Under the pieces are notes generated by a model that searched no databases, was not told where the DNA came from, and was given only the letters and a program-made list of their open reading frames with translations. Made by a program: the position numbers and the translations under genes. Positions 32,612 to 43,507 of a stretch of 44,879 bases of DNA are shown one piece after another. The DNA comes from an uncultured Bacteroidales bacterium (GTDB taxonomy: Bacteria; Bacteroidota; Bacteroidia; Bacteroidales; UBA932), in the NCBI GenBank assembly GCA_947305645.1, contig CAMZEC010000001.1:1-44879 (forward strand). The letters are read 5' to 3'. Position 1 is the stretch's first letter, and the number at the start of each line of letters is the position of its first letter.

Positions 32612-33612
32612 TTGTAGTAATACTCTTTCCCCCTGATTCTACGAATGATTACATAGAAGGTGCAGACTACAGAAAACCACCAAAAACTATGAAAAAGCAA
32701 CTTACCATGAATTGGCCAATACTCTTTAACTGTTGACCAATCTATGCGTGAAAAAGCAAATCTTGCCCCCCCCTGTATTGTATTCTTTTGTTGCCTATTG
32801 AATGCGTCTGTGCCTAAATAAGAAGCGGCAGTGAGATGAATTAAATTCAAACAACGACCTAGAATAGCCCTCTTCTTAACAGAAGAGTCTTGAGAATAAT
32901 TAGATAAGGCAAATCGCTCGACTTGTTCATCAACTATCAAACGCTCCCATAATCGCGGAGACCTCATACGAGAGATACTATTTGGGTGATTGCGATATAA
33001 ATATCTTGCATCCGAAAAGGCCACTTTTTGAGCTTTATAAAATATCTGACGCGTAGAAAACTCATCTGAATTCATATAATGGCCACGGAGAATACCATTA
33101 TTGAGTGATGTCTTGTACAGCATCCCATTAGCAGAAAAATGCCAGCCGCCAATACAGAAAGCACATGCTTCCTTGCCTGATAGGACACTCTTAAAATCAA
33201 AACTAGCCTCGGGGAGTTGATACATATAGCCCTTAAGTTCGTGGAGACATCCTTGCACAATTGAGCAAACGATGTCAGCATCCGTTTGTTGTTGGCGAAA
33301 AAGTAGTTTCTTCAAATAATCCGGCTCGATATAATCGTCATGTCCAATAATGACACAAAACTCACCAGTTGCGGCACAAGTACCATTTGCAATAGGCAAA
33401 TCAGCACAACCATTGTTGAATAGAGTTAATAAGAAGAAGCGATTATCACGTTGTACAAAACTTTGGCAAATTGACTCACTATCATCTGTTGATCCATCGT
33501 TGACCAAAATGCATTCCCAATCCTTGAAAGATTGGGCTTGGATGCTAGCCAGCGTCTCATTTAAAAAACGGCCCGCGTTATAGATGGGCACAATCAAACT
33601 AACTCGGCTCAT
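32608..33612 (-). CDS. Family 2 glycosyltransferase with a G8 tract near its 3' end
   Basis: 334 residues. VSLIVPIYNAGRFLNETLAS, LVNDGSTDDSES (36-47) and IIGHDDYIEPD (HDD at 91-93) define the GT2 domain. Eight G residues on the coding strand (plus positions 32766-32773) encode QGGA near residue 280. A slip there would replace about the last 50 residues, which end in a hydrophobic helix. Start ATG 33612, 4-nt overlap upstream. Confidence 0.9.
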   Translation of the reverse strand: MSRVSLIVPIYNAGRFLNETLASIQAQSFKDWECILVNDGSTDDSESICQSFVQRDNRFFLLTLFNNGCADLPIANGTCAATGEFCVIIGHDDYIEPDYLKKLLFRQQQTDADIVCSIVQGCLHELKGYMYQLPEASFDFKSVLSGKEACAFCIGGWHFSANGMLYKTSLNNGILRGHYMNSDEFSTRQIFYKAQKVAFSDARYLYRNHPNSISRMRSPRLWERLIVDEQVERFALSNYSQDSSVKKRAILGRCLNLIHLTAASYLGTDAFNRQQKNTIQGGARFAFSRIDWSTVKEYWPIHGKLLFHSFWWFSVVCTFYVIIRRIRGKEYYYN

Positions 33613-34583
33613 ATTCTACCTGTTACCAAAAACAACAAATACTCTATGGCCTGCCTGCGAGAGAGTACAGTAAAGATAGCTCTATTACTCACAAAACCAT
33701 TCCTACATAATCTAACAAACCTTTTCTTTTCCGTATTATCAAAGCGCGGAAAAATGCTATGAAACTCTAGATAGATATATCGGGCTGTCATACGCACTGA
33801 CTCACGAATTTCTTCTTCAAGAGGGGAAATCGTTGAACAGATATCGAAAACTAATCGAGAACAATTAAAACAATTCTCATAAAGCGTTTCCGGAGTCGGC
33901 AGCTTACGAACAACGGCTGAAAGGGATGAGTTATTGTGGCGATATATATAATAGGGACGATTACTAGAGATCATTCGATTAGCTAACAGAATAGATGCAA
34001 AAGTATAAGGGACATCTTCTCCCATATTGATTTCTGGAGACCAAATACCATGCTCATTTAAATACTCCGTCCTATATACCTGAGTCCAGACAGGAGACAA
34101 CTCTCCTAATTGTTTTATAGCTTGCTGTTTCCAAAAAGTGTGTCCACCAAATACTATATTATTGTCAAGCCATGGATCAACTCCACGTTCTTCTAAATGC
34201 CCGTTGCGCAGTCTGGAAAAGCTAAACAATAAAACGTCTAAAGAATAATGCTCGCATTTATGCAGGATCTCTCCTAGACAATTCGGCGCAATCATATCAT
34301 CGGAATCAACATTCCACAAATACTTCCCTTTCGCAATGCGCCGTCCGGTATTCCTAGCCGCCCCAAGCTTCTTGTTTACCTCGTGCTCAACAAGAATCAA
34401 ATTGGAATGATGTTTCTGATACTCAATGACAATATCTCTGGATCTGTCAGGGGAAGCGTCATTAACACAGATCACCTCATACTCCTCCTCCGGAATGTCT
34501 TGATTGAATACCGAATCAAGGCACTCTGCAATGTATTGTTCAACATTGTAGAAAGGGATAACTATGGATAATCTAATGCTCAA
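33609..34583 (-). CDS. Family 2 glycosyltransferase
   Basis: 324 residues. LSIVIPFYNVEQYIAECLDS, CVNDASPDRSRD (39-50), LGAARNTGRRIAKGKYLW and NVDSDDMI (DSDD at 93-96) are canonical. The C-terminal helical domain is normal in length. The start is TTG 34583, which overlaps the mutase stop by 4 nt. Three GT2 genes in a row here probably assemble successive linkages of one repeat unit. Confidence 0.92.
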   Translation of the reverse strand: MSIRLSIVIPFYNVEQYIAECLDSVFNQDIPEEEYEVICVNDASPDRSRDIVIEYQKHHSNLILVEHEVNKKLGAARNTGRRIAKGKYLWNVDSDDMIAPNCLGEILHKCEHYSLDVLLFSFSRLRNGHLEERGVDPWLDNNIVFGGHTFWKQQAIKQLGELSPVWTQVYRTEYLNEHGIWSPEINMGEDVPYTFASILLANRMISSNRPYYIYRHNNSSLSAVVRKLPTPETLYENCFNCSRLVFDICSTISPLEEEIRESVRMTARYIYLEFHSIFPRFDNTEKKRFVRLCRNGFVSNRAIFTVLSRRQAIEYLLFLVTGRI

Positions 34584-35803
34584 TTCAATTCCTTAGATAA
34601 AGAGATGGCCTCTATCATATTGTCCTCTATACTGCTATAGTTCCAACTCCCATATCGCCCGATAGTAAAAACGTCATTTTGTCCCAAAACCTCTTTCAGA
34701 CGTTCAACTTCTCTATTCCCGGCGCTTGTTACGTGGACATACGCGGGATTCATTAACACGTAGTGCCATGAAACCAATGATTGATTGGTAATGATGCCGG
34801 CCGTTCTCAAATCGTTTATAACACGCATTCTAGCCGCCTCAATGTCTACAGTTTCTTGAGCTCGCAGTCCAATCTCCACATACAGAGACATTTTTTCTGA
34901 TGGAATAATATTACTATAGAAACCGACGCGGTAAAAACAGTATTTTTCTTCGGGGAAATATATCCAGTGGTTCTCTTTGTCTGTAGACGGTTTGTCGAAA
35001 CCCAAATTGAAGACAAGGACTTGATTCCAATCGAATGCAGACCTGTCATAGTCGAACTTACACAAAGAAAGAAAGCGCGGCAGGGGAATAGTACTGATAA
35101 GGTGGTCGTAATGCATTTCCCGCTTGTCGGTGGTTACTTTGTGACCATTCAGGTCGACAGCTAGAACCTTCTCATTCAGTGAAAGAGACGTTTTGGGAAG
35201 ATCCTTCTCAAGCGCACGGATGTATTGGATGGCGCCACCACGTGGATACAAGAAGGAGGTATTGTAGGTGGTTTTTTGACCTCCCCGAAGGATTTCGTCT
35301 CTGTCTGCTACAGGAAAAAACCGGCCCATCGCATTGACATCTAGCCTGTTCAGATCCGTGGCGTAGAGTTTCTGATTATAAGGAATCAGGAATTTTTCTG
35401 CAATTGATTTTCCGAATCGAGCATACAGCATTTCTTTAAAAGATGAAGGAACTGTTCCTCCAGCTTTTTCCAAGTCGCGAACGCAGTCCTGATACTCATC
35501 TTCCGGAAGCTGATGGATATGGGTTTGGAATGGAAAATCAACAAGACGGTCCTTATACTTTATCTGCGCGTGACGGGCCACGGAGACCAGTTGCCCCGTC
35601 TCCATACGATCCATGAAGAAATCGGCAATCTCTTGGTTGCGAAAGTGAAAGAAATGTCCGGAATAATCCCAGACAAATCCGTCCTGTAATATGGTGTTGC
35701 AATAACCGCCCGTGTGGTCATCGGCCTCCAGCATCAAATAAGGCTTATCGGAATAATTAGCGTATGTAAGACCGGTAACCCCAGCCCCGATGATAATATC
35801 CAT
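34580..35803 (-). CDS. glf: UDP-galactopyranose mutase-like flavoprotein (eukaryotic-type relative)
   Basis: 407 residues. The FAD-binding start MDIIIGAGVTGLTYA (GxGxxG at 6-11) is followed by GGYCNT and DYSGHFFHF. FPFQTHIHQLPEDEY and FLIPYNQKLYATDLNRL resemble the divergent UDP-galactopyranose mutases of fungi and some bacteria more than classical bacterial Glf. It would convert UDP-Galp to UDP-Galf. The preceding GlfT2-like transferase supports this. The ATG overlaps that gene's stop by 1 nt (TAATG); the longer frame to 35854 lies inside the transferase gene. Another flavin amine-oxidase-like role is possible. Confidence 0.78.
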   Translation of the reverse strand: MDIIIGAGVTGLTYANYSDKPYLMLEADDHTGGYCNTILQDGFVWDYSGHFFHFRNQEIADFFMDRMETGQLVSVARHAQIKYKDRLVDFPFQTHIHQLPEDEYQDCVRDLEKAGGTVPSSFKEMLYARFGKSIAEKFLIPYNQKLYATDLNRLDVNAMGRFFPVADRDEILRGGQKTTYNTSFLYPRGGAIQYIRALEKDLPKTSLSLNEKVLAVDLNGHKVTTDKREMHYDHLISTIPLPRFLSLCKFDYDRSAFDWNQVLVFNLGFDKPSTDKENHWIYFPEEKYCFYRVGFYSNIIPSEKMSLYVEIGLRAQETVDIEAARMRVINDLRTAGIITNQSLVSWHYVLMNPAYVHVTSAGNREVERLKEVLGQNDVFTIGRYGSWNYSSIEDNMIEAISLSKELN

Positions 35804-36808
35804 TATTTCTTTAACAGTCGAATGACCCGAAAGAGGGGATAGACTATTGCCCAACGGAACTTTGGATAAGGAAGGTTCGCGTTGCTTTCTATAACCAGCC
35901 CAGGCCTATAGGTCGGGTGAACACCCATTTCCCCGTTACGCGCATCTTTAATACCTTCGAGGGCCATTTTCGCCACTGCTGATAGAGACTTTCCTTTCCG
36001 AGCTCTAATGTTCAGCAGGGTGTTAATAATGAAAGATCGGCCGGCACAAGGATAGTGCTTCAATAAAAGATAAGCGCGGTTTCGTACAGCATAATACTCC
36101 TTCCAAAGAGATGCTGAGAGAATTGCTTTAGACGTTTTTTCTTGCGGAAGAGAGTCGTGTGTCACAATTATGTCGGGGACGCAGTACATTGTCCCAAAAC
36201 CGCTCAGCCGGATACTATGCTCAATGTCATCTTGATAGATGAAGAAATCTTTGTTAACTAAACCTTTCTTTCTTAATCCTTCAGCGTTGATAAAAATACC
36301 CACATAGGAAAAACAATTCAACTCAAAATAGGCTTTTTCGTATTCTTCCGCATCAACCAATTGCTGGTGAACCCCTTTTTTATCAACCTGAAATCGGCTC
36401 CGACAATCGTAGATGATGTTTCCATCCATATCTATAACTGAGGCGCAAATGGCAGAAATAGTTTCCCCTTGATGCTTCACAAAAAAAAGATGGAACTTTT
36501 CAACCATCTTCTTTTCCGGATAAGCGTCGTCATCAGAAATGAAAACCCAGTCCGGCTCAAGTGTCAAAGCATACTTTTCTCCTTCATAAAAACCGCCGGA
36601 GCCGCCATAATTGCTATCCAAATAAAGAACATGCTTTCCAAATTGTCTAGGAATCTGTTCCCATTCTTTTAGGAAAGCAGTTGTTCCATCTGTACTATGA
36701 TTATCAACAACTATCACATTGCGGAATGGAATAGTCTGATGCTCATAACACTCTAATGCGTGCTTGAGTTTCTCAAGCCTATTGTATGTAACTATTATGG
36801 CGTCAACT

Positions 36809-36816
<8 letters not shown>
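35803..36816 (-). CDS. GlfT2-like family 2 (galactofuranosyl-type) glycosyltransferase
   Basis: 337 residues. VDAIIVTYNRLEKLKHALEC, VVDNHSTDGT, NYGGSGGFYEGEKYA (69-83) and FISDDDAYP (DDD at 95-97) match the GlfT2/WbbI-like group, where the NxGGxGGF motif is typical. YQDDIEHSIRL supplies the base region. Adjacent to a UDP-galactopyranose mutase-like gene, it probably transfers galactofuranose. I chose ATG 36816 (8-nt overlap with wzt); a TTG three codons upstream is possible. Confidence 0.85.
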
Positions 36817-38080
<1,264 letters not shown>

Positions 38081-38081
38081 A

Positions 38082-38954
38082 TTACACAGTATCCATAAAG
38101 TTCCGCTGAACCTTGTTGAAGATCACTATGCCCAGGGCCAGCAGGAGCCACATGAAGACAAAGCTGTAAAGGAGCCAGCGCCAGCCTACGAATTCGCCGG
38201 CGCCCAGGAAGCCGTACTTGAAGGTCTCCAGGACGGGGGTAACGGGGTTGAGGCACATGAGCTTGTGTACGGGGAGGCCCAGGAACTGCATGCCCTTGGT
38301 CTGGCTGAGGGGGTACACGATAGGGGTGGCGTACATCCACAGGGACACCAGGAACGTAAAGAGTATCTGAAGGTCGCGGTACTTGGTGGTAAGGGACGAT
38401 ATGATGGTGCCGAAGCCCAGCGCGAGCCCCGCAATCATAACCAGCAGCACGGGGAAGAGCAGCGCGTACCAGTTGAAGTGTGCGGCGCAGGTAGGGTCGG
38501 CGAAGAAGTAAATCAGGTAGATGAGCAGGAAGAAGCCGAACTGGATGCCGAAGCGCAGCAGGTTGCTGATCACATTGGCGATGGGCATCACCAGGCGCGG
38601 GAAATACACCTTGCCGAAGATGCCGGAATTGTCCACGAAGGTGTTGGAGGTCTTTGTGATGCAGTCCGAGAAATACTGCCACAGGCAGGTACCGGCCAGG
38701 TAGAACAGCGGCCGGGGCACGCCGTCCGTGGGGATGCCCGCGATGCCGCCGAATACAATCATGTACATGATGACCGTCAGGGCCGGCTGTACCACGTACC
38801 ACGTGGGGCCCAGGATGGTCTGCTTGTACTGCGTGATGATGTTGCGCTTCACCAGCAGCGAGCAAAGGTCCCGGTAGCGCCACAGCTCCGCAAAGTCCAC
38901 GGAAAGGAGGCGGTCCTTCGGCTTAATGACTAAATCCCACTTTTCTTCTGCCAT
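38082..38954 (-). CDS. wzm: ABC-2 type polysaccharide export permease
   Basis: 290 residues with six hydrophobic segments and the Wzm/TagG/KpsM family layout. The amphipathic N-terminus LWRYRDLCSLLVKRNIITQY precedes the first membrane helix. LGPTWYVVQPALTVIMYMIVF and FPRLVMPIANVISNL are highly conserved in O-antigen exporters. It forms the channel for undecaprenyl-linked polysaccharide with the Wzt protein. The ATG overlaps the sugar transferase stop by 1 nt (TAATG). Confidence 0.95.
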   Translation of the reverse strand: MAEEKWDLVIKPKDRLLSVDFAELWRYRDLCSLLVKRNIITQYKQTILGPTWYVVQPALTVIMYMIVFGGIAGIPTDGVPRPLFYLAGTCLWQYFSDCITKTSNTFVDNSGIFGKVYFPRLVMPIANVISNLLRFGIQFGFFLLIYLIYFFADPTCAAHFNWYALLFPVLLVMIAGLALGFGTIISSLTTKYRDLQILFTFLVSLWMYATPIVYPLSQTKGMQFLGLPVHKLMCLNPVTPVLETFKYGFLGAGEFVGWRWLLYSFVFMWLLLALGIVIFNKVQRNFMDTV

Positions 38955-40150
38955 TATTTTGACCTCTTACGTTTAACAACGATATTCTTCATAATCCCCC
39001 AGAAATACATCCAGTCGGTGGCCAGGGGATGCTGGCGGTATGCCTCGATGTAGCGGCGCTCGTTGGCCTGGATTTCTTCCACCCCTTCAGGGGTAGGGTC
39101 GTCATAATAATATGGAGGAAGGATGCCTGGCTTTACGCTCACGTGCATTTCCTGCATCTCAGGGGTGTACAGCCGGAGGTATGGGCTGCTCAGGGGTCGC
39201 ACGCCCACCAGTTTCAGGTCTCCTTTCAGCCAGTTCAGCAGCATCGGCAGCTCGTCTATCCATTTGCCGCGGAACTTCTTGCCCCACCAGTTGATGCGGT
39301 AATCGTGCGCGAACTTGCCGCCGGTCTCCATACCCTCGTGCGCTAGCATGTAGGGCTGCAGGTACTCGGAATACGGATACATCGTACGCAGCTTGTATAC
39401 TCCGATTCGTTTGCCCTTGTAGCCGATGCGGTTCAGCTTAACGAACACGCCGTAGTTCTTGGCCTTCCCGGGACGGGGCTCCTTCACCTTGCGGCCCAGT
39501 ACGAAGAATTCGCCGTGGCTGAAGCGCTCGTCCACTATCTCGAAGCCTGCCCGGCACATGCGACCCAGAATCTCCACGCGTGAATAAGAGCGGTTCTTGC
39601 CGCCCGTTACCCACATATAGAACCAGCGTGTGAGCCATATCTTGGCAAAGACGCGATGCCAGGTGTAATGCATGGCATACAGTATCTTGCCGCTCAGCCC
39701 GGGGTGCGACTTGAGTATAAGCTGATGCTTGAGCGACGATGTGCGCGAGTGGCACCACAGGTAGCCGCCGGGCGCAAGAACCGCGTTGCATGTGTTGAGG
39801 AGCGTGTTCAGGTGACGCACATGGGAGATGCCGCGCTTGTTGAAGATCAACATGGGGGCAGATCCTTCGCTTCGCTCAGGATGACAGGAACCGTTGGTCT
39901 CCTCAGGATGATAATTGTCATTCTGAGCGAAGCGAAGAATCTCTTCCGCTTCCGTTGCGCTCACAATCCAGGTCCTGGGGTCGAACTTGGGTGCGTGCTC
40001 GTCCAGCCACGGGCACAATTCCGCGGTGGGGCACGACTTAATGGCCTTGAGTATGGTTACAAGGTCCTTGTAGTCGGTCAGGGCCGCGTCCAGCTTGGCG
40101 CCGTTCTTGGCGCCGTATTCAGAGTAGTATCTCGGAATGTTCCAGGTCAC
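38954..40150 (-). CDS. Initiating sugar transferase with an N-terminal methyltransferase-like region
   Basis: 398 residues. The C-terminal 150 residues are a bacterial sugar transferase domain (PglC/WcaJ type): [11 protein letters not shown] near 252, [26 protein letters not shown] and VKPGILPPY. It should transfer a sugar-phosphate to undecaprenyl phosphate, starting the glycan. The N-terminal part has [18 protein letters not shown] and [14 protein letters not shown], resembling the last strands of a class I methyltransferase. Residues about 70-97 are encoded by an inverted pair of the dispersed repeat. The start is GTG 40150, 4-nt overlap upstream. Confidence 0.88.
   Translation of the reverse strand: MTWNIPRYYSEYGAKNGAKLDAALTDYKDLVTILKAIKSCPTAELCPWLDEHAPKFDPRTWIVSATEAEEILRFAQNDNYHPEETNGSCHPERSEGSAPMLIFNKRGISHVRHLNTLLNTCNAVLAPGGYLWCHSRTSSLKHQLILKSHPGLSGKILYAMHYTWHRVFAKIWLTRWFYMWVTGGKNRSYSRVEILGRMCRAGFEIVDERFSHGEFFVLGRKVKEPRPGKAKNYGVFVKLNRIGYKGKRIGVYKLRTMYPYSEYLQPYMLAHEGMETGGKFAHDYRINWWGKKFRGKWIDELPMLLNWLKGDLKLVGVRPLSSPYLRLYTPEMQEMHVSVKPGILPPYYYDDPTPEGVEEIQANERRYIEAYRQHPLATDWMYFWGIMKNIVVKRKRSK
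39860..39942. repeat. Inverted pair of the dispersed repeat in the sugar transferase gene
   Basis: An inverted 27-nt unit (39860-39886) and a direct 27-nt unit (39916-39942) pair as arms with few mismatches around a 29-nt spacer. The spacer holds a partial unit (CCTCAGGATGA). It is in frame and encodes an acidic/basic low-complexity stretch. Confidence 0.9.
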
Positions 40151-40704
40151 AGTTTCTCCAACGCTCCTTCACGCAGCGCATAACTGCGTCCGCACGAACA
40201 CTTCATATCTTCCCCCAGCCGCTTTCCGCATTCGCACACCCAGCCTATCTGCCTGGCAGGAACGCCCGCCATGAGGGCATAGTCCGGCACGTCGTGCGTA
40301 ACCACGGCGCCGGCCGCAACCAAAGCGCTACGGCCCACCGTGTGCCCGCAAACCACCGTGCAGTTGGCCCCCAGGGATGCGCCCTCCTTCACAAGCGTCC
40401 GCGCATACACGCCGTGCACCGGAAAGTGCGCCCGGGGCGTGCCCACGTTGGTAAACACGCAGGACGGCCCGCAGAACACGTTGTCTTCCAACGTAACGCC
40501 GTCATAGACGGACACGTTGTTCTGGATGCGCACTCCGTTGCCAATCACGGCACCGCCGGCCACGTTCACGTTCTGCCCCAGCGAGCAGTTGGCGCCAATC
40601 ACGGCACCGCCCTGCACGTGGCAGAAGTGCCAGATCTTGGTACCGGCGCCCACGACGGCGCCGTCATCCACGTAGGATGAGGGGTGTACGAAGTAATCGG
40701 CCAT
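40147..40704 (-). CDS. WbpD/WlbB-like UDP-amino-sugar N-acetyltransferase
   Basis: 185 residues. A left-handed beta-helix starts with [21 protein letters not shown], followed by [15 protein letters not shown] and FTNVGTPRA; this pattern is typical of UDP-2-acetamido-3-amino-glucuronate N-acetyltransferases (WbpD). The C-terminus CECGKRL...CSCGRSY (about 160-178) is a cysteine-rich extension that could bind zinc. The partners WbpB and WbpE are not in the window, so the substrate may come from elsewhere or differ. Confidence 0.85.
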   Translation of the reverse strand: MADYFVHPSSYVDDGAVVGAGTKIWHFCHVQGGAVIGANCSLGQNVNVAGGAVIGNGVRIQNNVSVYDGVTLEDNVFCGPSCVFTNVGTPRAHFPVHGVYARTLVKEGASLGANCTVVCGHTVGRSALVAAGAVVTHDVPDYALMAGVPARQIGWVCECGKRLGEDMKCSCGRSYALREGALEKL

Positions 40705-40705
40705 T

Positions 40706-41899
40706 CTAATACTGTCCGCCGTTACCGCCGTTGTGCTGGCGGTTGGTGGTCTTGGCGTAAATCATGGTGTCGCCAAAGTAGGTGCCGTTCACCGACCAGT
40801 TAGAGTAGGTGGCAATCACGTCGGTAACGTTCTGCGCGCCGCTCACGGTGAGGCGGGAACCAAGCGGCAGCCTTACATTCAGCGGATAGACGCCTTCCTG
40901 CTGCTGATACTGGGCTCCGTAATAATAGGCAATCTTTTCGATGAGCAGAGCCGAAAGAACGTCTGTGGCGGTGGAATTGATGCGTGTTCCGGCAAAATAG
41001 TTAAAGGATACGCTCTCTGCCGTGATGGCGCCGTTGCCGTAGAGGTTGTCCCAGACGTCCGGTGTAAAGGTCAGGGCCTCTTGCCTGGGATTCTCTTTCA
41101 TGATGAAGGGCAGGAAGAGGGCGTAACTGCCCAGCTCCGTTGCCTCAATCTTGACAAGGCCGGCATTGGCCGAATAAGGGATATCCACCCAGACGCCTCC
41201 CTTCAGGTGCTTGACTTTGATGTGCTGGGTAAGGGGCACGTCGCAATGCATTTCAATGATGATGGGCTGTGCGAATGTGAGGCTCGAATTATCGCATACC
41301 AGCGCGATTCCCACCAGCAGACGGTAGTCATTGGAAGAAGCTTTTGTTACAACAACGGCCTCGGACTCGTCATAAATGGGAATCATTTTGATGTCCACGT
41401 TTCCGGGCACCGTTCCCTTTGTGACGGCCGCGTCAATCTTGATGCCTGCCAGGCTGTTGGACTTAAGGTGCTCGGTGCTCACCGTACCCGTATCCGGGCC
41501 ACCGGCAATTATATTCAGGGTCTCATAGTTGCTGATGGAGGACAAGGTGGTGCTGTATTTGCAGATGACGAACTCCCCATTAGGAGACGCCACCACCACT
41601 TTGCCTTCATGGTCTATATAACCGGTGGCGGTAATAATAACAGGGTAGTTGCCCGGCGTCACATTCTCAATGACATAATATCCGGCGGCATCTGTAGTGG
41701 CCGTCAGGTTTCCCACCTTGACAGTGGCCCCCGCGATGGGGGCTCCGGCTTTATCGGTGATGAATCCCACCACGGACGGGGAATCGAGGACAACGGTGGG
41801 AGGAGTGACATGGTTGTAGTCGTAATCCATGTCCAGACAACAGGACCAGCACATCACCACCCCTATGGCAATGGCTGCGATTCTGAAAATTTTGTTCAT
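40706..41899 (-). CDS. Lipoprotein with carboxypeptidase-regulatory-like domain, function unknown
   Basis: 397 residues. A hydrophobic signal segment (about 6-17) with cysteines at 17, 20 and 21 ([10 protein letters not shown]) suggests lipidation. Residues about 42-110 form an Ig-like CarboxypepD-reg domain ([40 protein letters not shown]). The rest is beta-rich with no family I recognise. It probably sits in the outer membrane or periplasm beside the YjbH-type proteins encoded upstream. It ends 1 nt before the acetyltransferase start. Confidence 0.75.
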   Translation of the reverse strand: MNKIFRIAAIAIGVVMCWSCCLDMDYDYNHVTPPTVVLDSPSVVGFITDKAGAPIAGATVKVGNLTATTDAAGYYVIENVTPGNYPVIITATGYIDHEGKVVVASPNGEFVICKYSTTLSSISNYETLNIIAGGPDTGTVSTEHLKSNSLAGIKIDAAVTKGTVPGNVDIKMIPIYDESEAVVVTKASSNDYRLLVGIALVCDNSSLTFAQPIIIEMHCDVPLTQHIKVKHLKGGVWVDIPYSANAGLVKIEATELGSYALFLPFIMKENPRQEALTFTPDVWDNLYGNGAITAESVSFNYFAGTRINSTATDVLSALLIEKIAYYYGAQYQQQEGVYPLNVRLPLGSRLTVSGAQNVTDVIATYSNWSVNGTYFGDTMIYAKTTNRQHNGGNGGQY

Positions 41900-41915
41900 A
41901 ATGTTATATAAAAGT

Positions 41916-42674
41916 TTAATTAAGATTCAAATAGAAGCAGAGTCCTCCGCTGAAATATTTGCCGTTCTGAAGACATAACTGCAGCAACACATGGCCAAAA
42001 AGGAGGTAGTCCAGGCCGACGTTGACGTCTGCTCCCGTCCATTCTGCAATCAGGCGGCCGCGGTTGTGGTCGAAGGGCGGGGAATAGGTGACCGCTCCCA
42101 CGAGCCCTGTCCATTTTGCGTTATACTCCCTGCGCCAGTAGCGGTAAGCCGCATGAAGGCCCAGTCGATGGCCGCCCCAGTCGAAATGCTTGGTGGCGGC
42201 TATGTAAAAGTTGCTGAAGGGAGCGTTCCCTTCGCTTGCTGTGGTTATAGGGTCGTTGGCTCCGATGGCTATGGCGGGCCACCATTTGCCTTCCTCAAGA
42301 GGCCTGAACTTTAAGGATATGTAGCGGTCCTTGCCGTAGTATCCAACGTTGCCCGTACCCTCTCCAAAGTAGTTCTGGCCTCTTTTGCGCAGGGTAAAAG
42401 TATAACCGACTTCCACCCATTTGAACGGAGTGATGCTCAAGTAGAAGTCTCCGGTGTGATACTTCCCGTCGCCGTCGTCGAAGGTGGCGTCCGGCGTAAA
42501 TGCCTTGTTCAAGAAGTGCCCGCCGATACGTGCCACTCCTTCCGGGTCCATGTCTGCCGAAGGCGTATGGATTAACCCGCTCATTCCAGTGTACTGCTGT
42601 GCCGTCGCTCCCAGCGGAAGCGCCAGCACCAGCAGCCACAAAACTGTCATCCTGAGCGAAGCGAAGGATCTCAT
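41916..42674 (-). CDS. YjbH-family outer-membrane protein, N-terminal-half type
   Basis: 252 residues from ATG 42674, which overlaps the upstream stop by 4 nt (ATGA). After a signal peptide ending GATAQ, SGLIHTPSADMDPEGVARIG is the hallmark start of YjbH/GfcD-type proteins, and alternating beta strands follow. In other bacteria YjbH is one larger protein linked to exopolysaccharide secretion. The n-region of the signal peptide (RSFASLRMT) is encoded by the dispersed repeat, and a second ATG inside it (42650) could also serve as start. Confidence 0.78.
   Translation of the reverse strand: MRSFASLRMTVLWLLVLALPLGATAQQYTGMSGLIHTPSADMDPEGVARIGGHFLNKAFTPDATFDDGDGKYHTGDFYLSITPFKWVEVGYTFTLRKRGQNYFGEGTGNVGYYGKDRYISLKFRPLEEGKWWPAIAIGANDPITTASEGNAPFSNFYIAATKHFDWGGHRLGLHAAYRYWRREYNAKWTGLVGAVTYSPPFDHNRGRLIAEWTGADVNVGLDYLLFGHVLLQLCLQNGKYFSGGLCFYLNLN
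42645..42671. repeat. Single copy of the dispersed 27-bp repeat at a gene start
   Basis: One full direct unit (plus strand TGTCATCC ... GCGAAGGATCT). On the coding strand it supplies most of the signal-peptide n-region of the second YjbH-type gene and an internal AGGATG start context. Confidence 0.9.
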
Positions 42675-43507
42675 CTCCCCAGCGAATACGGCCCCCACTC
42701 CGCCTTTCGGAACACCCCTTCGCGCTCGTTCTCTTCGGGGTCCGTGTTATACATGCGCAGCGAATACGAATCCGCCATCACGTTGTGGCTCAACAGGAAG
42801 CTTGATGCCGGGCGCACGTTCACCGTGCGGTCGGTGCGCTTGTACGGTGGCAGCAGCACTATCACTTTGAAGCCTGCTCCCAGGCCGCCTTTGTTGCCCC
42901 ATTGTCCGAATGCACCCACGGAACAATGCTTGAAATGCCGGTACCCTTCGCCTATGACGCCCCAGTCGGCGTAGATGAAACGCCCGGCGCGAATGCGACC
43001 TTCCGTCGCCCAGCGGTCGAGCCAGATGCGGGCTCCGCCCCAGCCGGTCAGGCGGTCCGGGAGACTGCCTTCGCCCAGTTGCGGGCTCCACCGGCCGGTA
43101 AGGCCCAGTTGTGCGTCGAATGCCAGCCAGGAATTGACCGGCAGCATCCATTTTGCGTCCAGCCCGTAGCGTTCGCCGCTGAACATGCCGCCGCTGAGTT
43201 TCAGGTGGTTGCTTCCGAACTGGAATTCCTTGGCGACCGATACTATGCCGAGCCTCACTTTGGAGTAGTACTCGCCGTAGTCGTTGTACACCGGCACTAT
43301 CACCTGTCCGGCCAGCTGCCAGCTGTCTCCGAGCCTCATCCGCACCCCAGGGGTGACGTTCACCAGAACTTCCATCAACTTGTTCCAATGGATGTCGCGG
43401 TAGCTCAAATCCACTCCGGCGAAGAAGTCCACGTGGGTTTCCGTCTGCGCCGACACGCCCGTTTGCAGCAGGGCGGCGAGGAGTGATATGAGTATGGCCC
43501 TACGCAT
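42671..43507 (-). CDS. YjbH-family outer-membrane protein, C-terminal-half type
   Basis: 278 residues. The signal peptide MRRAILISLLAALLQTGVSA precedes a beta-rich protein with PVYNDYGEYYSKVRLG and RAGRFIYADWGVIGEGYRHF, resembling the C-terminal part of YjbH. LLPPYKRTDRTVNVRPASSF fits the end of that family. The gene comes before the N-terminal-type gene, so the two halves would be separate proteins in permuted order. It overlaps the UpxY-like gene by 8 nt. Family-level call moderate. Confidence 0.7.
   Translation of the reverse strand: MRRAILISLLAALLQTGVSAQTETHVDFFAGVDLSYRDIHWNKLMEVLVNVTPGVRMRLGDSWQLAGQVIVPVYNDYGEYYSKVRLGIVSVAKEFQFGSNHLKLSGGMFSGERYGLDAKWMLPVNSWLAFDAQLGLTGRWSPQLGEGSLPDRLTGWGGARIWLDRWATEGRIRAGRFIYADWGVIGEGYRHFKHCSVGAFGQWGNKGGLGAGFKVIVLLPPYKRTDRTVNVRPASSFLLSHNVMADSYSLRMYNTDPEENEREGVFRKAEWGPYSLGR

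Noticed and set aside
35804..35854. Upstream start for the mutase-like flavoprotein
   Set aside because: It overlaps the GlfT2-like gene by 50 nt, and the FAD-binding strand begins exactly at MDIIIGAG, whose ATG overlaps the preceding stop by 1 nt.
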